Assembly: GCA_963739645.1 (NCBI GenBank)
Contig: CAVUBM010000088.1
Location: 74,520 to 138,519, forward strand
Reading direction: 5' to 3'
Length of the DNA stretch: 64,000 nucleotides
Source of the DNA: JASHPR01 sp963739645
Lineage (GTDB): Bacteria; Actinomycetota; Actinomycetes; Streptosporangiales; Streptosporangiaceae
Shown here: positions 56,123-64,000 of the stretch, in pieces
Position numbering within the stretch: position 1 is the stretch's first letter
How the letters are laid out: each line of letters opens with the position of its first letter
Position numbers and translations under genes: made by a program
The notes under the pieces: generated by a model
The model's input: only the letters and a program-made list of their open reading frames with translations
Told to the model about the DNA's origin: nothing
Databases searched by the model: none

Positions 56123-57340
56123 TCAGCTTCGCTTGTCCCGTCGTCGCCATGCTAGACGTTTCGGCCGGTCTCGGCGGCGCTCCTGCCTGCCGACTGTGGA
56201 CGGAGCTGGCAACTCGGGCGGGAGAATCGCGCTGCCGCGTGCCTGAGCCGCTCCGCGAGGCCGCAGCGCCAGGTCGTGTTGAAGGTGGTATAGGTAGCTG
56301 ACTGGGGATGCCGCCAGCGAAGCGCCGCGCATTCCCGCGGTCCGCCGAGCCGACGTCCACACGCCCAGCGCAAGGCCGCCGAACCCAATAGCTGCGCCTT
56401 GGGCGGCCGAGGGGTGCAGTGCCAGGAGCGCTAGCGAACTTGCCGCCGCAGCGGGAACTGCGGCTTGTACGTTCATCGTGCCCGTTACCGTGTCAATGCG
56501 CAGGCCGCGGAGGGCCTGCTGGAGATCTCTAAGGGCTGGCGCCATTTGACTGTCGTAGCTCGCCTTGAGGTGATCGAGGAGCACCTGCTGGTCGCGGATG
56601 CTCTCAAGCTGCTCCGACTCGGTTATGAGGCGGATTACGGAGTCGTTGAACCGGGCACGCTCGGCGGCGTACCGTGCGCGGAACTCAATTATCTTGCTGA
56701 CCGGGCAAACGTCGATGTCTGCGTGGCAGGATTGTCGTAATGGCTAGGTTCACCAGAACGGATCGCTGTTCCTCCGCCTCTATTAGAGGCAGCCGCTCCT
56801 CGCGCAGTCCTGCGACCAGCCGCCTGGCGGTCAGGCCCGCTGCAGCCTGGTCGTAAGCTTCCTCAGCTAGCGGCGAGGCGCCCAGTTCCACGGCCATCTC
56901 TGTCGCCAGCGTAAGCAGGTAGGCATGGACAAGACCTGGGTCCAGCGCCAGCCGCCCACGTCCAATGTCCCGCGCAACTCCTGTCTCCTTTAGCAGGTCA
57001 GCGAGCGGGTTGGGCATTTTCCAGGCCGCGAGCGCGGTCTCAAAGTCATCGGCGGTGACAGGAGAATCGAATGGCATGCGATATTGGGCCAAGTCAGTAC
57101 CGGAGACGGCATTAAGGAACCGCTCTGCGGCTCGGTCCGCGACCTCCGGGCTGGCCGGATCGCTTTGGTGAAATCATCCACCGCCAGCGACATCTCAGTC
57201 TGAGTGATGCTCGGGAGGGTAATCTCTGCGAAGTTGTCGTAGAGATGGTATAGGCGATCCAGGTACAGTGCGCTGAGCTTCAGCCATCCCTCGTCACGGA
57301 AATGAACATGCGGGTAGTAGAGTCCGAACACATTCGCCAT
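56123..57340 (-). CDS. DUF6236-like protein, frameshifted
   Basis: GGAGGG precedes ATG 57340. The opening NVFGLYYPHVHFRDEGWLKL, then SALYLDRLYHLYDN, is typical of DUF6236 proteins. The middle segment (FETALAAWKMPNPLADLLKE and DPGLVHAYLLTLATEMAVEL) follows a shift near 57170. The C-terminal part (DHLKASYDSQMAPALRDLQQ; a small-residue hydrophobic stretch; SYLYHLQHDLALRPR) follows another near 56735. The stop is uncertain (56123 or 56152). The family name is from memory of the N-terminal pattern; the role is unknown. Confidence 0.6.
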
Positions 57341-57713
57341 TGACCCTCCTAGACGAAACCTCGGCATGAGTGTACCGCAACGACATGCCGCCGCGTAAGG
57401 CTGGACATTCTTAACTAGTAATCTGACCGAACTGGCAGACCCGATACCGGATTCGGCGCACCGCCCTGCCTACTGGATATCCTGGGTCGCCCTAAGCATT
57501 GACCGGGAAACCCAAGGCTTTCGCTGGTACCGCCACGATGTTGATCACTACATCGTTCATACGTCAGATATTTACGGCCGCAAGCCCTACGGCCTGCAGT
57601 GATCTCCAAGCTCTACACGTTTAGCTGACGATCACCGTCAATTCGCAGTCGATGAGGTTGCTGTACTCCAGTGCTGTATACCCGCCCGTCTGGTGAGCTG
57701 TCGCGGTCCGAAG
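57341..57713. other. Gap without a supported gene
   Basis: Contains the promoter side of the DUF6236-like gene and a partial extra copy of the scar block (TTGCTGTACTCCAGTGCTGT near 57657) just before repeat copy B. No gene was seen. Confidence 0.4.
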
Positions 57714-57898
57714 CCGCGGATTAAGAGCTTGAGCGGAGCGCGTCCATCCGGGTTCATCGGAGTTCGCGCCGCAGGTCAGCCTGGATGCCTGTACTCCGGT
57801 GAACGGGACCGTATCAGAGCGAACTGCAACCCAGATTGCAACCCGGCGGGCTGGTGATCATCCGCCTGGAATGCACCTTGTCAACTCAACAGTGTGAA
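57714..57898. repeat. Direct repeat copy B (att-like, 185 bp)
   Basis: Matches 41567-41752 over its full length with about fifteen differences and one 1-bp gap. It begins in the anticodon-arm part of the tRNA-Lys(CUU) sequence; the T-arm and acceptor end are absent here. Both copies are in the same orientation. Confidence 0.85.
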
Positions 57899-58006
57899 GT
57901 GAGCGCTACCTGACTTCGCCGCCTGCTGCCGAGCATGTGGCATGGCCTCAACCACGGCACCCGCCAGCTGCCCGCCGGCCATGGTGGGGATGGGACACTG
58001 GCCGTC

Positions 58007-58324
58007 ATGGGGTGCTGGCAGTATGCCCAGCTGACGATCACCGTCGATGGGCGTGCTCAGGCGGAAAGCGCACGCGCTGTCGTGTGGCACGGTCCTGGCC
58101 AGGGCGTGGGCGAGAACTACTCCGACAACGATCAGACAGTCCTGGAGCTGCTGAACCGATTCGGAGCTGATGGCTGGGAGCTGGCCGGGCTGCAGGACTA
58201 CCGCGAGGGAGGGGACGGGTCCTCGTACTGGGAGGCGGCGCGGTTGCTCACCATCTACACCTTCAAACGCCCCGTCGATGGCGCAGGTCCGCAGGTGACA
58301 GGAGGTGACCAGGGTTCACGCTGA
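58007..58324 (+). CDS. Small DUF4177-like protein
   Basis: 105 residues from ATG 58007, where the family-like sequence starts (CWQYAQLTITVDGRAQ); the frame is open back to 57935. The conserved ELLNRFGADGWELAGLQDYR and the final YTFKRP strand are typical of small DUF4177-type proteins. There is no signal or membrane segment. It follows repeat copy B directly and may be the first gene outside the repeat-bounded segment. Confidence 0.6.
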   Translation: MGCWQYAQLTITVDGRAQAESARAVVWHGPGQGVGENYSDNDQTVLELLNRFGADGWELAGLQDYREGGDGSSYWEAARLLTIYTFKRPVDGAGPQVTGGDQGSR

Positions 58325-58637
58325 TCAGCCAGATGTGATCAGCTGCTTAGAAGGCGGTCTCGGCCACCGCTCGGAGGCACAATCCCAAAGCGGGTGAGGC
58401 CACCCGTACCCACGTGTTGTCCCTGGGAACGCCGAGTGCCAGACCTGTAACAAGACTTAGGTTGTTCAGATTAGTCCGCTGTAGCGAGATTCGCCCGGCT
58501 AAGGATTGATTGACCTGGTTAAGGGAGATAACAGGTCGCAACTTGAGACCCCTAGTACGCAGCTCGGCACCTCTATCCAGGTCCGAGTAGAGAGGCGGTC
58601 AGCCAGCCGACGCTAGACCGGATGGCGTTTCGACCTC
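58325..58637. other. Gap with a TGCTTAGAAG scar block
   Basis: CTGCTTAGAAG at about 58339 resembles the left blocks of the scars at 49838 and 52536; its complement has CTTCTAA, a tRNA-Arg(UCU)-like anticodon loop. No gene was found. Confidence 0.4.
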
Positions 58638-61182
58638 ATGTGTGCCCGAACGCAGGCCAACTTGGGCCATCATGGTTCAGTGGCGCAACAGTCCTCTCGG
58701 CCCCATGAGGTCTCAATCGGGGTTCCCGCCGGCGAATGCGAGGAAGGCCCTCCGACAGGCTGGACAACATCTGAACAAGCCCTCTGGCGAGCATTCCAAG
58801 CCGGTGAGCCGCTCGATTTGAGCGATGCCGATCCGACGCTCAATGACCCAGCCAACGCCGCTGTCTGGGACGTCAATCGGACCATCCGTGCCTCCGTTGT
58901 GGCTCAACTCCTCCTGAATCCGCCGACCGTCAACCCGGGTCACCCAGTCCGGTTCAGGCTAATTGGGGGCCGCGTCACAGGGTCGCTTGATCTGGCTGCG
59001 GACGCCTTCTTGCTTTCCGATTTAGCAACTGCCGTTTTGATGAACCGCTCAACCTAAGTGATACATTTGCCACTTTTTATCGGCATAGTCAATTCGGTCA
59101 TTTCCAAGCCTTAGTGCAGAGCGAGCGAACTGTTCAGGCCCAATCTGGTTCTCTAACTGTCACGTCACGGACCGAATAAGTCTTAATGGTGCCAAGATTT
59201 TCGGCGAATTGGACCTCGCAAGAACGAAAATTGAAGAACGCAAGTCAGGTTATCGTGTCTCTCTATCGGGCTGCTCCATAGACGGCGATGTCACACTTCG
59301 AGGATCCATTATTCGAGGGGCGATAGATCTTCGCCGGGCTGAGATAGGCGGCTTTCTGTCGCTAGTGGCGTTACGGTGTCTAATCCAGGCAACACCGCAA
59401 TTCACGCGACGAAGGTAAAAGTCTCTCAAACAGTGCACGCGTCGGATGGCTTTAAGTGCACGGGGTCTGTCAATATGAATGGTGCTCATATAGGCGGTCA
59501 ACTGGTATTGACAGGATCGACTATTACCAATGAGAAGGGTATCGCGCTCGACATTGATCATGCGAATATAGGCTTGGGCCTCGCTGCAGCTAAGCTCAAT
59601 GCGAAAGGGCAGATCCACCTCCATCATGCCCGAATAGGTTGTCAAGTAACATTTGATGGCACGAACCTGTCTAGCCCGGAAGATCGCACCGTTCGTGCTG
59701 ATCACTTGATTGTAGATGGATCGCTCTTGATCACTGACGGCGCTTGCATCGAAGGGCAAATTGACCTCCATGGAGCCGAGATTGAATGTGGGCTCGCCAT
59801 CCGTGGGGCGAAGATAAGCGCACGAACGGCTCCTGCATTTCAAGCCGACGCAATTCAAGTGGGAGGGAATCTCCTAGGCGAGAAATGCCATATAACTCAT
59901 GGGTTGGATCTCAGGGATGCGAAGGTCGGCGGGTCAGTATGGTTCGCAGGCGCCAGTTTTGAACATGATGGGAAGGCGTTGGATCTAAGCCGAGCGCAGA
60001 TTTCAGGCAGCCTCGAACTCAACCGTAAATTTTCGTGCAAGGGAAGTGCATGGCTTTTCGATGCTACTATTGGAACAAACCTAACCTTGACTGATTCTGT
60101 TCTCTCAAATGCTGGCCAGCTGTGTTTGAACGCCACAGGACTTCGGATCCAAGGTGACTTGATAGGCGACCGTGTTAAGGTAAACGGCCTATTTGATCTA
60201 GCAGGTCTAAGATCAGGTGGAGATGTCCGCCTTGCGGATAGTGAGCTTATTGGTGCCCCTGCGCAAAGATCGTCCCTCGGATCTCCTATCGATCAGCGTA
60301 AGGGTGGCGATTGGCGCGGCATCTCTCTAAGGATGACAGCTGCTACGGTCAAGGGCGATGTCGATCTCCGCGCTTCTAAAGCCAGCAATTCATTGAATCT
60401 AAAAAACGCTAAGATCTCACGCTCCATACTTCTTACTGATGCCTCCTTGAACGCGCCCGAAGGTTGTGCGTTGGTGGCAGCGGGAGCTACTGCAGTAAGC
60501 TCTGGTATTTCAACTTAGAGCCAAGCCTTCGGCTTGTGTGGACCTTACTGCTGCCAGTGTGGTTACCCTTTCGGACTCTGAGACATCTTGGCCTGATTCG
60601 GCCCCAATTATGATCAGTGGCTTTCGATACCATCGGCTTGATTCGACCCTCAGTCCTGCGGACCGTCTTAGATGGTTGAAGCGAGCGGTAGCCAGTTATT
60701 CACCACAGCCTTACGAGCAGCTCGCCTCTTATTACAAAGAAAACGGTGACGCTGATCAGGCTAGGAAGGTAAATCTTGAATCGGTGAGACGGTCTTACAA
60801 GGCCCGAGGATTCTTTGGGCGCTTGTGGGGCAATATGCAAGATTGGACTGTGGGATTTGGCTACCTGCCGTCGCGGGCCGTTCTTATCTTCGGTGTTCTG
60901 TGGATTGCCGCTGGAATCTGGTTCTCAGTTGGAGTGGGCCCATGCACGAGCTTTGGCGTGCGATGGCCAGCCCTGTGTCCCGTTGCGCCAACGGGTCATA
61001 TGTCATGGAATCCCTGGCTGTATAGCCTGGATCTACTTGTTCCTGTAGTCAACCTTGGATGGAAGACAGCATGGAACGCCATAGGACTTTCGAGGCTCAT
61101 CGCCACGGTTCTAACAGTTGCTGGTTGGATCCTGACGACGACGATTATCGCGGCAGCCGGGCGCATGCTGCGAAGACCGTAG
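58638..61182 (+). pseudogene. Low-GC beta-solenoid membrane protein (membrane-associated oxidoreductase-like), frameshifted
   Basis: An N-terminal EQALWRAFQAGEPLDLSDAD and VVAQLLLNPPTVNPGHPVRF lead into a long series of strand repeats of the form GAxIGGxLxLxGxxI (for example NGAHIGGQLVLTGSTI and DAKVGGSVWFAGASF). The C-terminal cap is PYEQLASYYKENGDADQARK, with two or three membrane helices (AVLIFGVLWIAAGIWFSVGV). Streptomycete homologues are annotated membrane-associated oxidoreductase without evidence of enzymology. Shifts near 59030-59210, 59375 and 60520 break it. GC is far below the surroundings and AT-ending codons are frequent, indicating foreign origin. Start may be ATG 58638 or GTG 58680. 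Confidence 0.75.
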
Positions 61183-61458
61183 AGTAACTCACGTCTTTGA
61201 ACTTCCCGGAACCCGTAGCCAAGAAATCAACGAAATTAATCTAATGCTCCTGGCTGCGTTGTCTCCCTCGTGAGTGCGCAAGATCCCTATTAGCACGGCG
61301 AAGCCGACGGTCGGCGTGTCTGATCGCGCGACCCTCGCCTCGTGGACTAGACGCGCCGCCACGACTTGGACAGTCGGCAGCGAGGAAGGCGGGCTGCGCG
61401 CAGCACCCAGTCAGAGTGCCAGATCAGCCTCTTGATGTGGAGGTGCCTTGCGGGTGTG

Positions 61459-61534
61459 GCCCGGCGTGCGCCGGGCGGGCCTTCTGAGGCAGAGCCCGGC
61501 GCTAGCGCCGGGCCAGCGGCGCCGCAGGCGCCGC
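61459..61534. other. Cluster of three perfect GC hairpins
   Basis: GCCCGGCG-TG-CGCCGGGC (61459-61476), the 18-bp palindrome CCCGGCGCTAGCGCCGGG (61495-61512) and GCGGCGCC-GCA-GGCGCCGC (61516-61534) follow each other within 76 bp. There is no gene here. It could be a compound terminator, a protein-binding site or a remnant of a mobile-element end. Confidence 0.5.
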
Positions 61535-61680
61535 TCTTGATCCCAATACGGCTCAACTCGGCAACGTAGAACTTGGCACAAGGTGACCGGCTGCTTAGAA
61601 GATATGCCCAAGCTGTGCGAGCGCGTCTCTCGTCTGGGCTTCTCTGGCCTCAGCGTCTCCTGGATACGCCTGTCGTCAGG

Positions 61681-61709
61681 CTCGTTGGTGTCGGCCGGGG
61701 GTGTCAGCC
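61681..61709. repeat. Att-like tandem block, copy 2
   Basis: CTCGTTGGTGTCGGCCGGGG then GTGTCAG, related to the block at 51571. CTGCTTAGAAG occurs about 93 bp before it (61588), giving the same left-block/right-block structure as the other scars. Confidence 0.45.
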
Positions 61710-62438
61710 AGCTGGAGCCGCCGACCTCCTCGGTGTGAACGAGCGCCGAACTGGTCGAATGGGGTCACCTGGGCAGGTCGCTCCTCAATTGCGGCCGTTG
61801 CATGCCGCCTCCGGCCGGAAGCGTTGCTGTACTTAACTGCTGTGTGCGCCACGAGGCGCTGGAATGTCGAGAGGGGTGAGAGACCCTTCCGTTCGGGTCG
61901 TCGTAGCGACCTGATTGAAGCTGGGGGACGGATCCGGGAACGCCGGTGAGGGCGGGAAGCAGCCCCGACAATGCCGGGACGTGCTGGCACTGCCAGACGG
62001 TGCGGGTCCGGCTAGCAAGGCCAGTGTGCGTAACGCGAGTGAATCAGTGGTTGAAGCCTCGTAACGAGTGCCGGCGGAAATCTGGTGGATAGGGGCCGGG
62101 GCGCAGTGCGTGTCCGCCGGTGGTAGCCGGGGCAACTCCGAAGCCGTGTGCAGCAGACGGTGGGGAGGCCACGCTGAAGGGCTGCGGCGTAGGCGTGGCG
62201 ATGCTGCCGGGGTATAGCTGAGCGCCGGTCTGGCCGATCGATGTTCTGGTGAACGTGGGAACCATCCGCGGTCGCCCTGGCCGCCAGGCAGCCGGTCTGG
62301 CGGTGGGCAGGTCCGTTGCCTGTCCGCCGCTGGGTGGGGCGGAGGCCCCGTAGTAGTCCGAGCGTGCGAGAGGCACGTGCATGGCGAAGGGAGCCAGCAA
62401 GTCCGTAGCGGAGACTCTGGAATGCCGGGAGGACGTTG

Positions 62439-63870
62439 ATGAATACCGACGAGCTGGCGGCCGCCACGTATGAGGCGAGCCGCCGGGTACTGGAGATCCA
62501 GGCGAAGCTGCACCGTTGGGCCCGAGATGACCCTCATCGCCGGTTCGACGATGTGTTCAACCTTGTCACCGATCCCGCGTTCTTGCTTGTGGCCTGGATC
62601 GGGTGCGGCACAACAAGGGCGCCAAGACGGCTGGCGTGGACGGGCAAAGCGCCTCCTACGTCCAGATCGTCGTGGGAGTCGAGGAGTTCCTCGACCGGCT
62701 GCGGACGGCACTAAAGGACCGCAGCTTCTGCCCGGTACCGGTGCGGGAGCGGATGATCGCCGAAAGCAGGCGGCAAACAGCGCCGCCTGGGGATCGCGAC
62801 CGTCACCGACCGGGTGGCCCAGGCGTCCCTGACCCTGGTGCTTGAGCCGATCCTGGAAGCGGATTTCCTGCCGTGCAGCTACGGCTTCTGCCCCAGGCGG
62901 CGGGCTCAGGACGCGATCGCCGAGGCCCGGTATTTGGCGGCCCGCTCGTATGAGTGGATCGTCGAGGGCGACATCACCGGCATGCTTCGACGAGATCTCG
63001 CACCCGGCCCTGATGGACCGGCTGCGCAAGAGAATCGCGGACAAGCGCGTCCTGGCCCTCGTCAAGGCGTTCCTGAAGGCTGGCATCCTCGGCCAGGACG
63101 GGACGCTGCGCGACAACAACGCCGGAGTGCCGCAGGGCGGCATTCTCTCCCCCGTGCTGGCCAACCTGGCCTTGTCGGTACTGGACGAGTACATCGCCCA
63201 GATCCCCGGCGGCCCAGGCAGCACCCAAGGCCAGCGGGCCGTCCGCCGCCACCGGGGCCAGGGCAACTACCGGCTCGTCCGCTACGCGGACGACTGGCTG
63301 CTCATGGTCTCCGGCACCCGCGAGCACGCCGAGCAGATGCGCGAGCACGCGGCAGCGGTACTGGCCCCGATGGGCCTGCGCCTATCGCCGGAAAAGACGA
63401 AGATCACCCATATTGACAAGGGCCTCGACTTCTCGGCTGGCACATCCAGCGCCACCGCAAGCGAGGCACCACCCGGTATTACGTCTTCCGCCACCACCCT
63501 GTCCCGCAAAGCCGTCAAGGCAGTGACGGTCAAGGTCAAGACCATCTGCCGGCGCAACGTCAACCAGCCGCTCCAGACCCTCATCCGCCAGCTCAACCCG
63601 GCGCTGCGAGGCTGGTGCGCCTACTTCAGGCCCGGCGTCTCCGCCGCCGCCTTCGCTGGCCTGGCCCGCTACACCCTGGACCGGTTCATGCGATGGGCAC
63701 GGCGCAAACACCGCCGGGTCACGGTGAAGACCATCCGCCGCCGCTACTGCAACGGAGGATGGTGGCCGGTCACCACCGAGATCGGACTGTTCAACCCCGA
63801 CAAGATGCGCACCACGCGCTACCGCTACCGGGGCACAGCCATTCCGGGACCATGGCCGGTCAGCGGATGA
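62439..63870 (+). pseudogene. ltrA: Group II intron reverse transcriptase/maturase (LtrA-type), frameshifted
   Basis: GGGAGGACG precedes ATG 62439. RT domains are recognisable: KGAKTAGVDGQSASYVQIVV (RT0-1), GIATVTDRVAQASLTLVLEP (RT2), YGFCPRRRAQDAIAEARYLA (RT3), VPQGGILSPVLANLALSVLD (RT4) and the catalytic RYADDWLLM (RT5, YADD intact). The maturase X domain follows (LNPALRGWCAYFRPGVSAAA). Shifts near 62595, 62775 and 62985, and a compensating pair at about 63430 and 63490, break the frame. It would be about 477 residues when corrected. Confidence 0.85.
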
Positions 63871-63903
63871 ACCACCACGGCAACCCCTAACGGGACCTGC
63901 GGA

Positions 63904-63939
63904 GAGCCCGGTGCCGGGACGACTCGGCACGCCGGGTTC
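63904..63939 (+). ncRNA. Group II intron domain V
   Basis: A 36-nt hairpin starting GAGCCCGGTGCCG and closing CGGCACGCCGGGTTC, with the catalytic AGC triad at 63905-63907 and a bulge in the upper stem. It lies 34 nt after the maturase stop, as expected. Confidence 0.8.
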
Positions 63940-64000
63940 GGGAGGCGACTCGGGGAAACCCACCGATCGAAAGACCGGCAGGGCGCCCCGAGTCGACCTC

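Larger units (their letters stand above)
61842..64000 (+). mobile_element. Group II intron (runs to or past the window end)
   Basis: A GTGTGCGCC 5' boundary (61842 or 61844) is followed by the structured non-coding domains I-III, including GAGAGACCCTTCCGTTCGGG. A reverse transcriptase/maturase gene lies in domain IV (62439-63870) and a domain V hairpin at 63904-63939. The final stem GGCGACTCGGGG pairs with CCCCGAGTCG at 63988 as domain VI, so the 3' boundary lies at or just beyond 64000. The 5' exon ends in TACTTAACTGC. Confidence 0.85.

Noticed and set aside
38740..64000. Known anti-phage defence systems
   Set aside because: No restriction-modification, CBASS, Gabija, retron or toxin-antitoxin components were recognised. 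The reverse transcriptase belongs to a group II intron with domain V, not to a defence RT.

Overview
The window looks like a chromosomal segment of a high-GC, spore-forming-type actinomycete (Streptosporangiales/Streptomycetales-like): about 70% GC coding sequence, frequent GTG starts, actinobacterial families (IclR, PucR, ECF42 with a DGPF/YCII partner, an ECF sigma with a zinc-binding anti-sigma, S53 peptidase). No rRNA, intact tRNA, CRISPR array or plasmid origin was seen.

Layout. 0.1-11.4 kb: a glycosidase remnant, a RidA protein, a secreted sedolisin, a frameshifted HrpA helicase, an IclR regulator, a MetE/UROD-like protein, a dihydrofolate-reductase-like protein, an unusual 33-residue tandem repeat protein and a GH3 C-terminal remnant. 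11.4-23.7 kb: an apparent aromatic-acid catabolic cluster (SDR, ThDP decarboxylase-like enzyme, aldehyde dehydrogenase, IclR regulator, two class A flavin monooxygenases, gentisate 1,2-dioxygenase-like cupin, class II aldolase, a leaderless solute-binding-like protein, a broken CocE-type hydrolase). 23.7-35.3 kb: a D-peptide/D-amino-acid island: an M55 D-aminopeptidase translationally coupled to dipeptide-type permeases and a lipoprotein binding protein, a PucR regulator, and a divergent run of N-acyl-D-amino-acid deacylase, M20 deacylase, COG3375-type GNAT and N-acylamino-acid racemase. The last three are the gene set known to convert D- to L-amino acids through N-succinyl intermediates.

35.3-38.7 kb: an ECF42 sigma factor and its DGPF partner stand divergent from an MFS exporter, with two mirror-image ECF-type promoters between them. 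39.3-47.5 kb: an insertion-sequence pile-up (IS256; IS1182 with a 4-bp target duplication; two IS630-family elements stacked on one TA). 47.5-61.2 kb: accessory DNA with small secreted proteins, an ECF sigma/anti-sigma pair, a peptidoglycan-binding protein, a DUF6236-like gene and a low-GC, multiply broken beta-solenoid-like membrane protein gene. It is studded with attachment-site-like scars, including two tRNA-Lys 3' fragments and a 185-bp direct repeat 16 kb apart. 61.8-64.0 kb: a group II intron whose maturase is frameshifted and which runs to the window edge.

Many genes need one or more single-base shifts to be read through. These shifts are clustered: 7.5-21.9 kb is clean, while 3.3-7.4, 22-28 and 42-63.5 kb are dense. 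The sequence alone cannot separate assembly indels from true gene decay, so such genes are marked as frameshifted rather than assumed dead.
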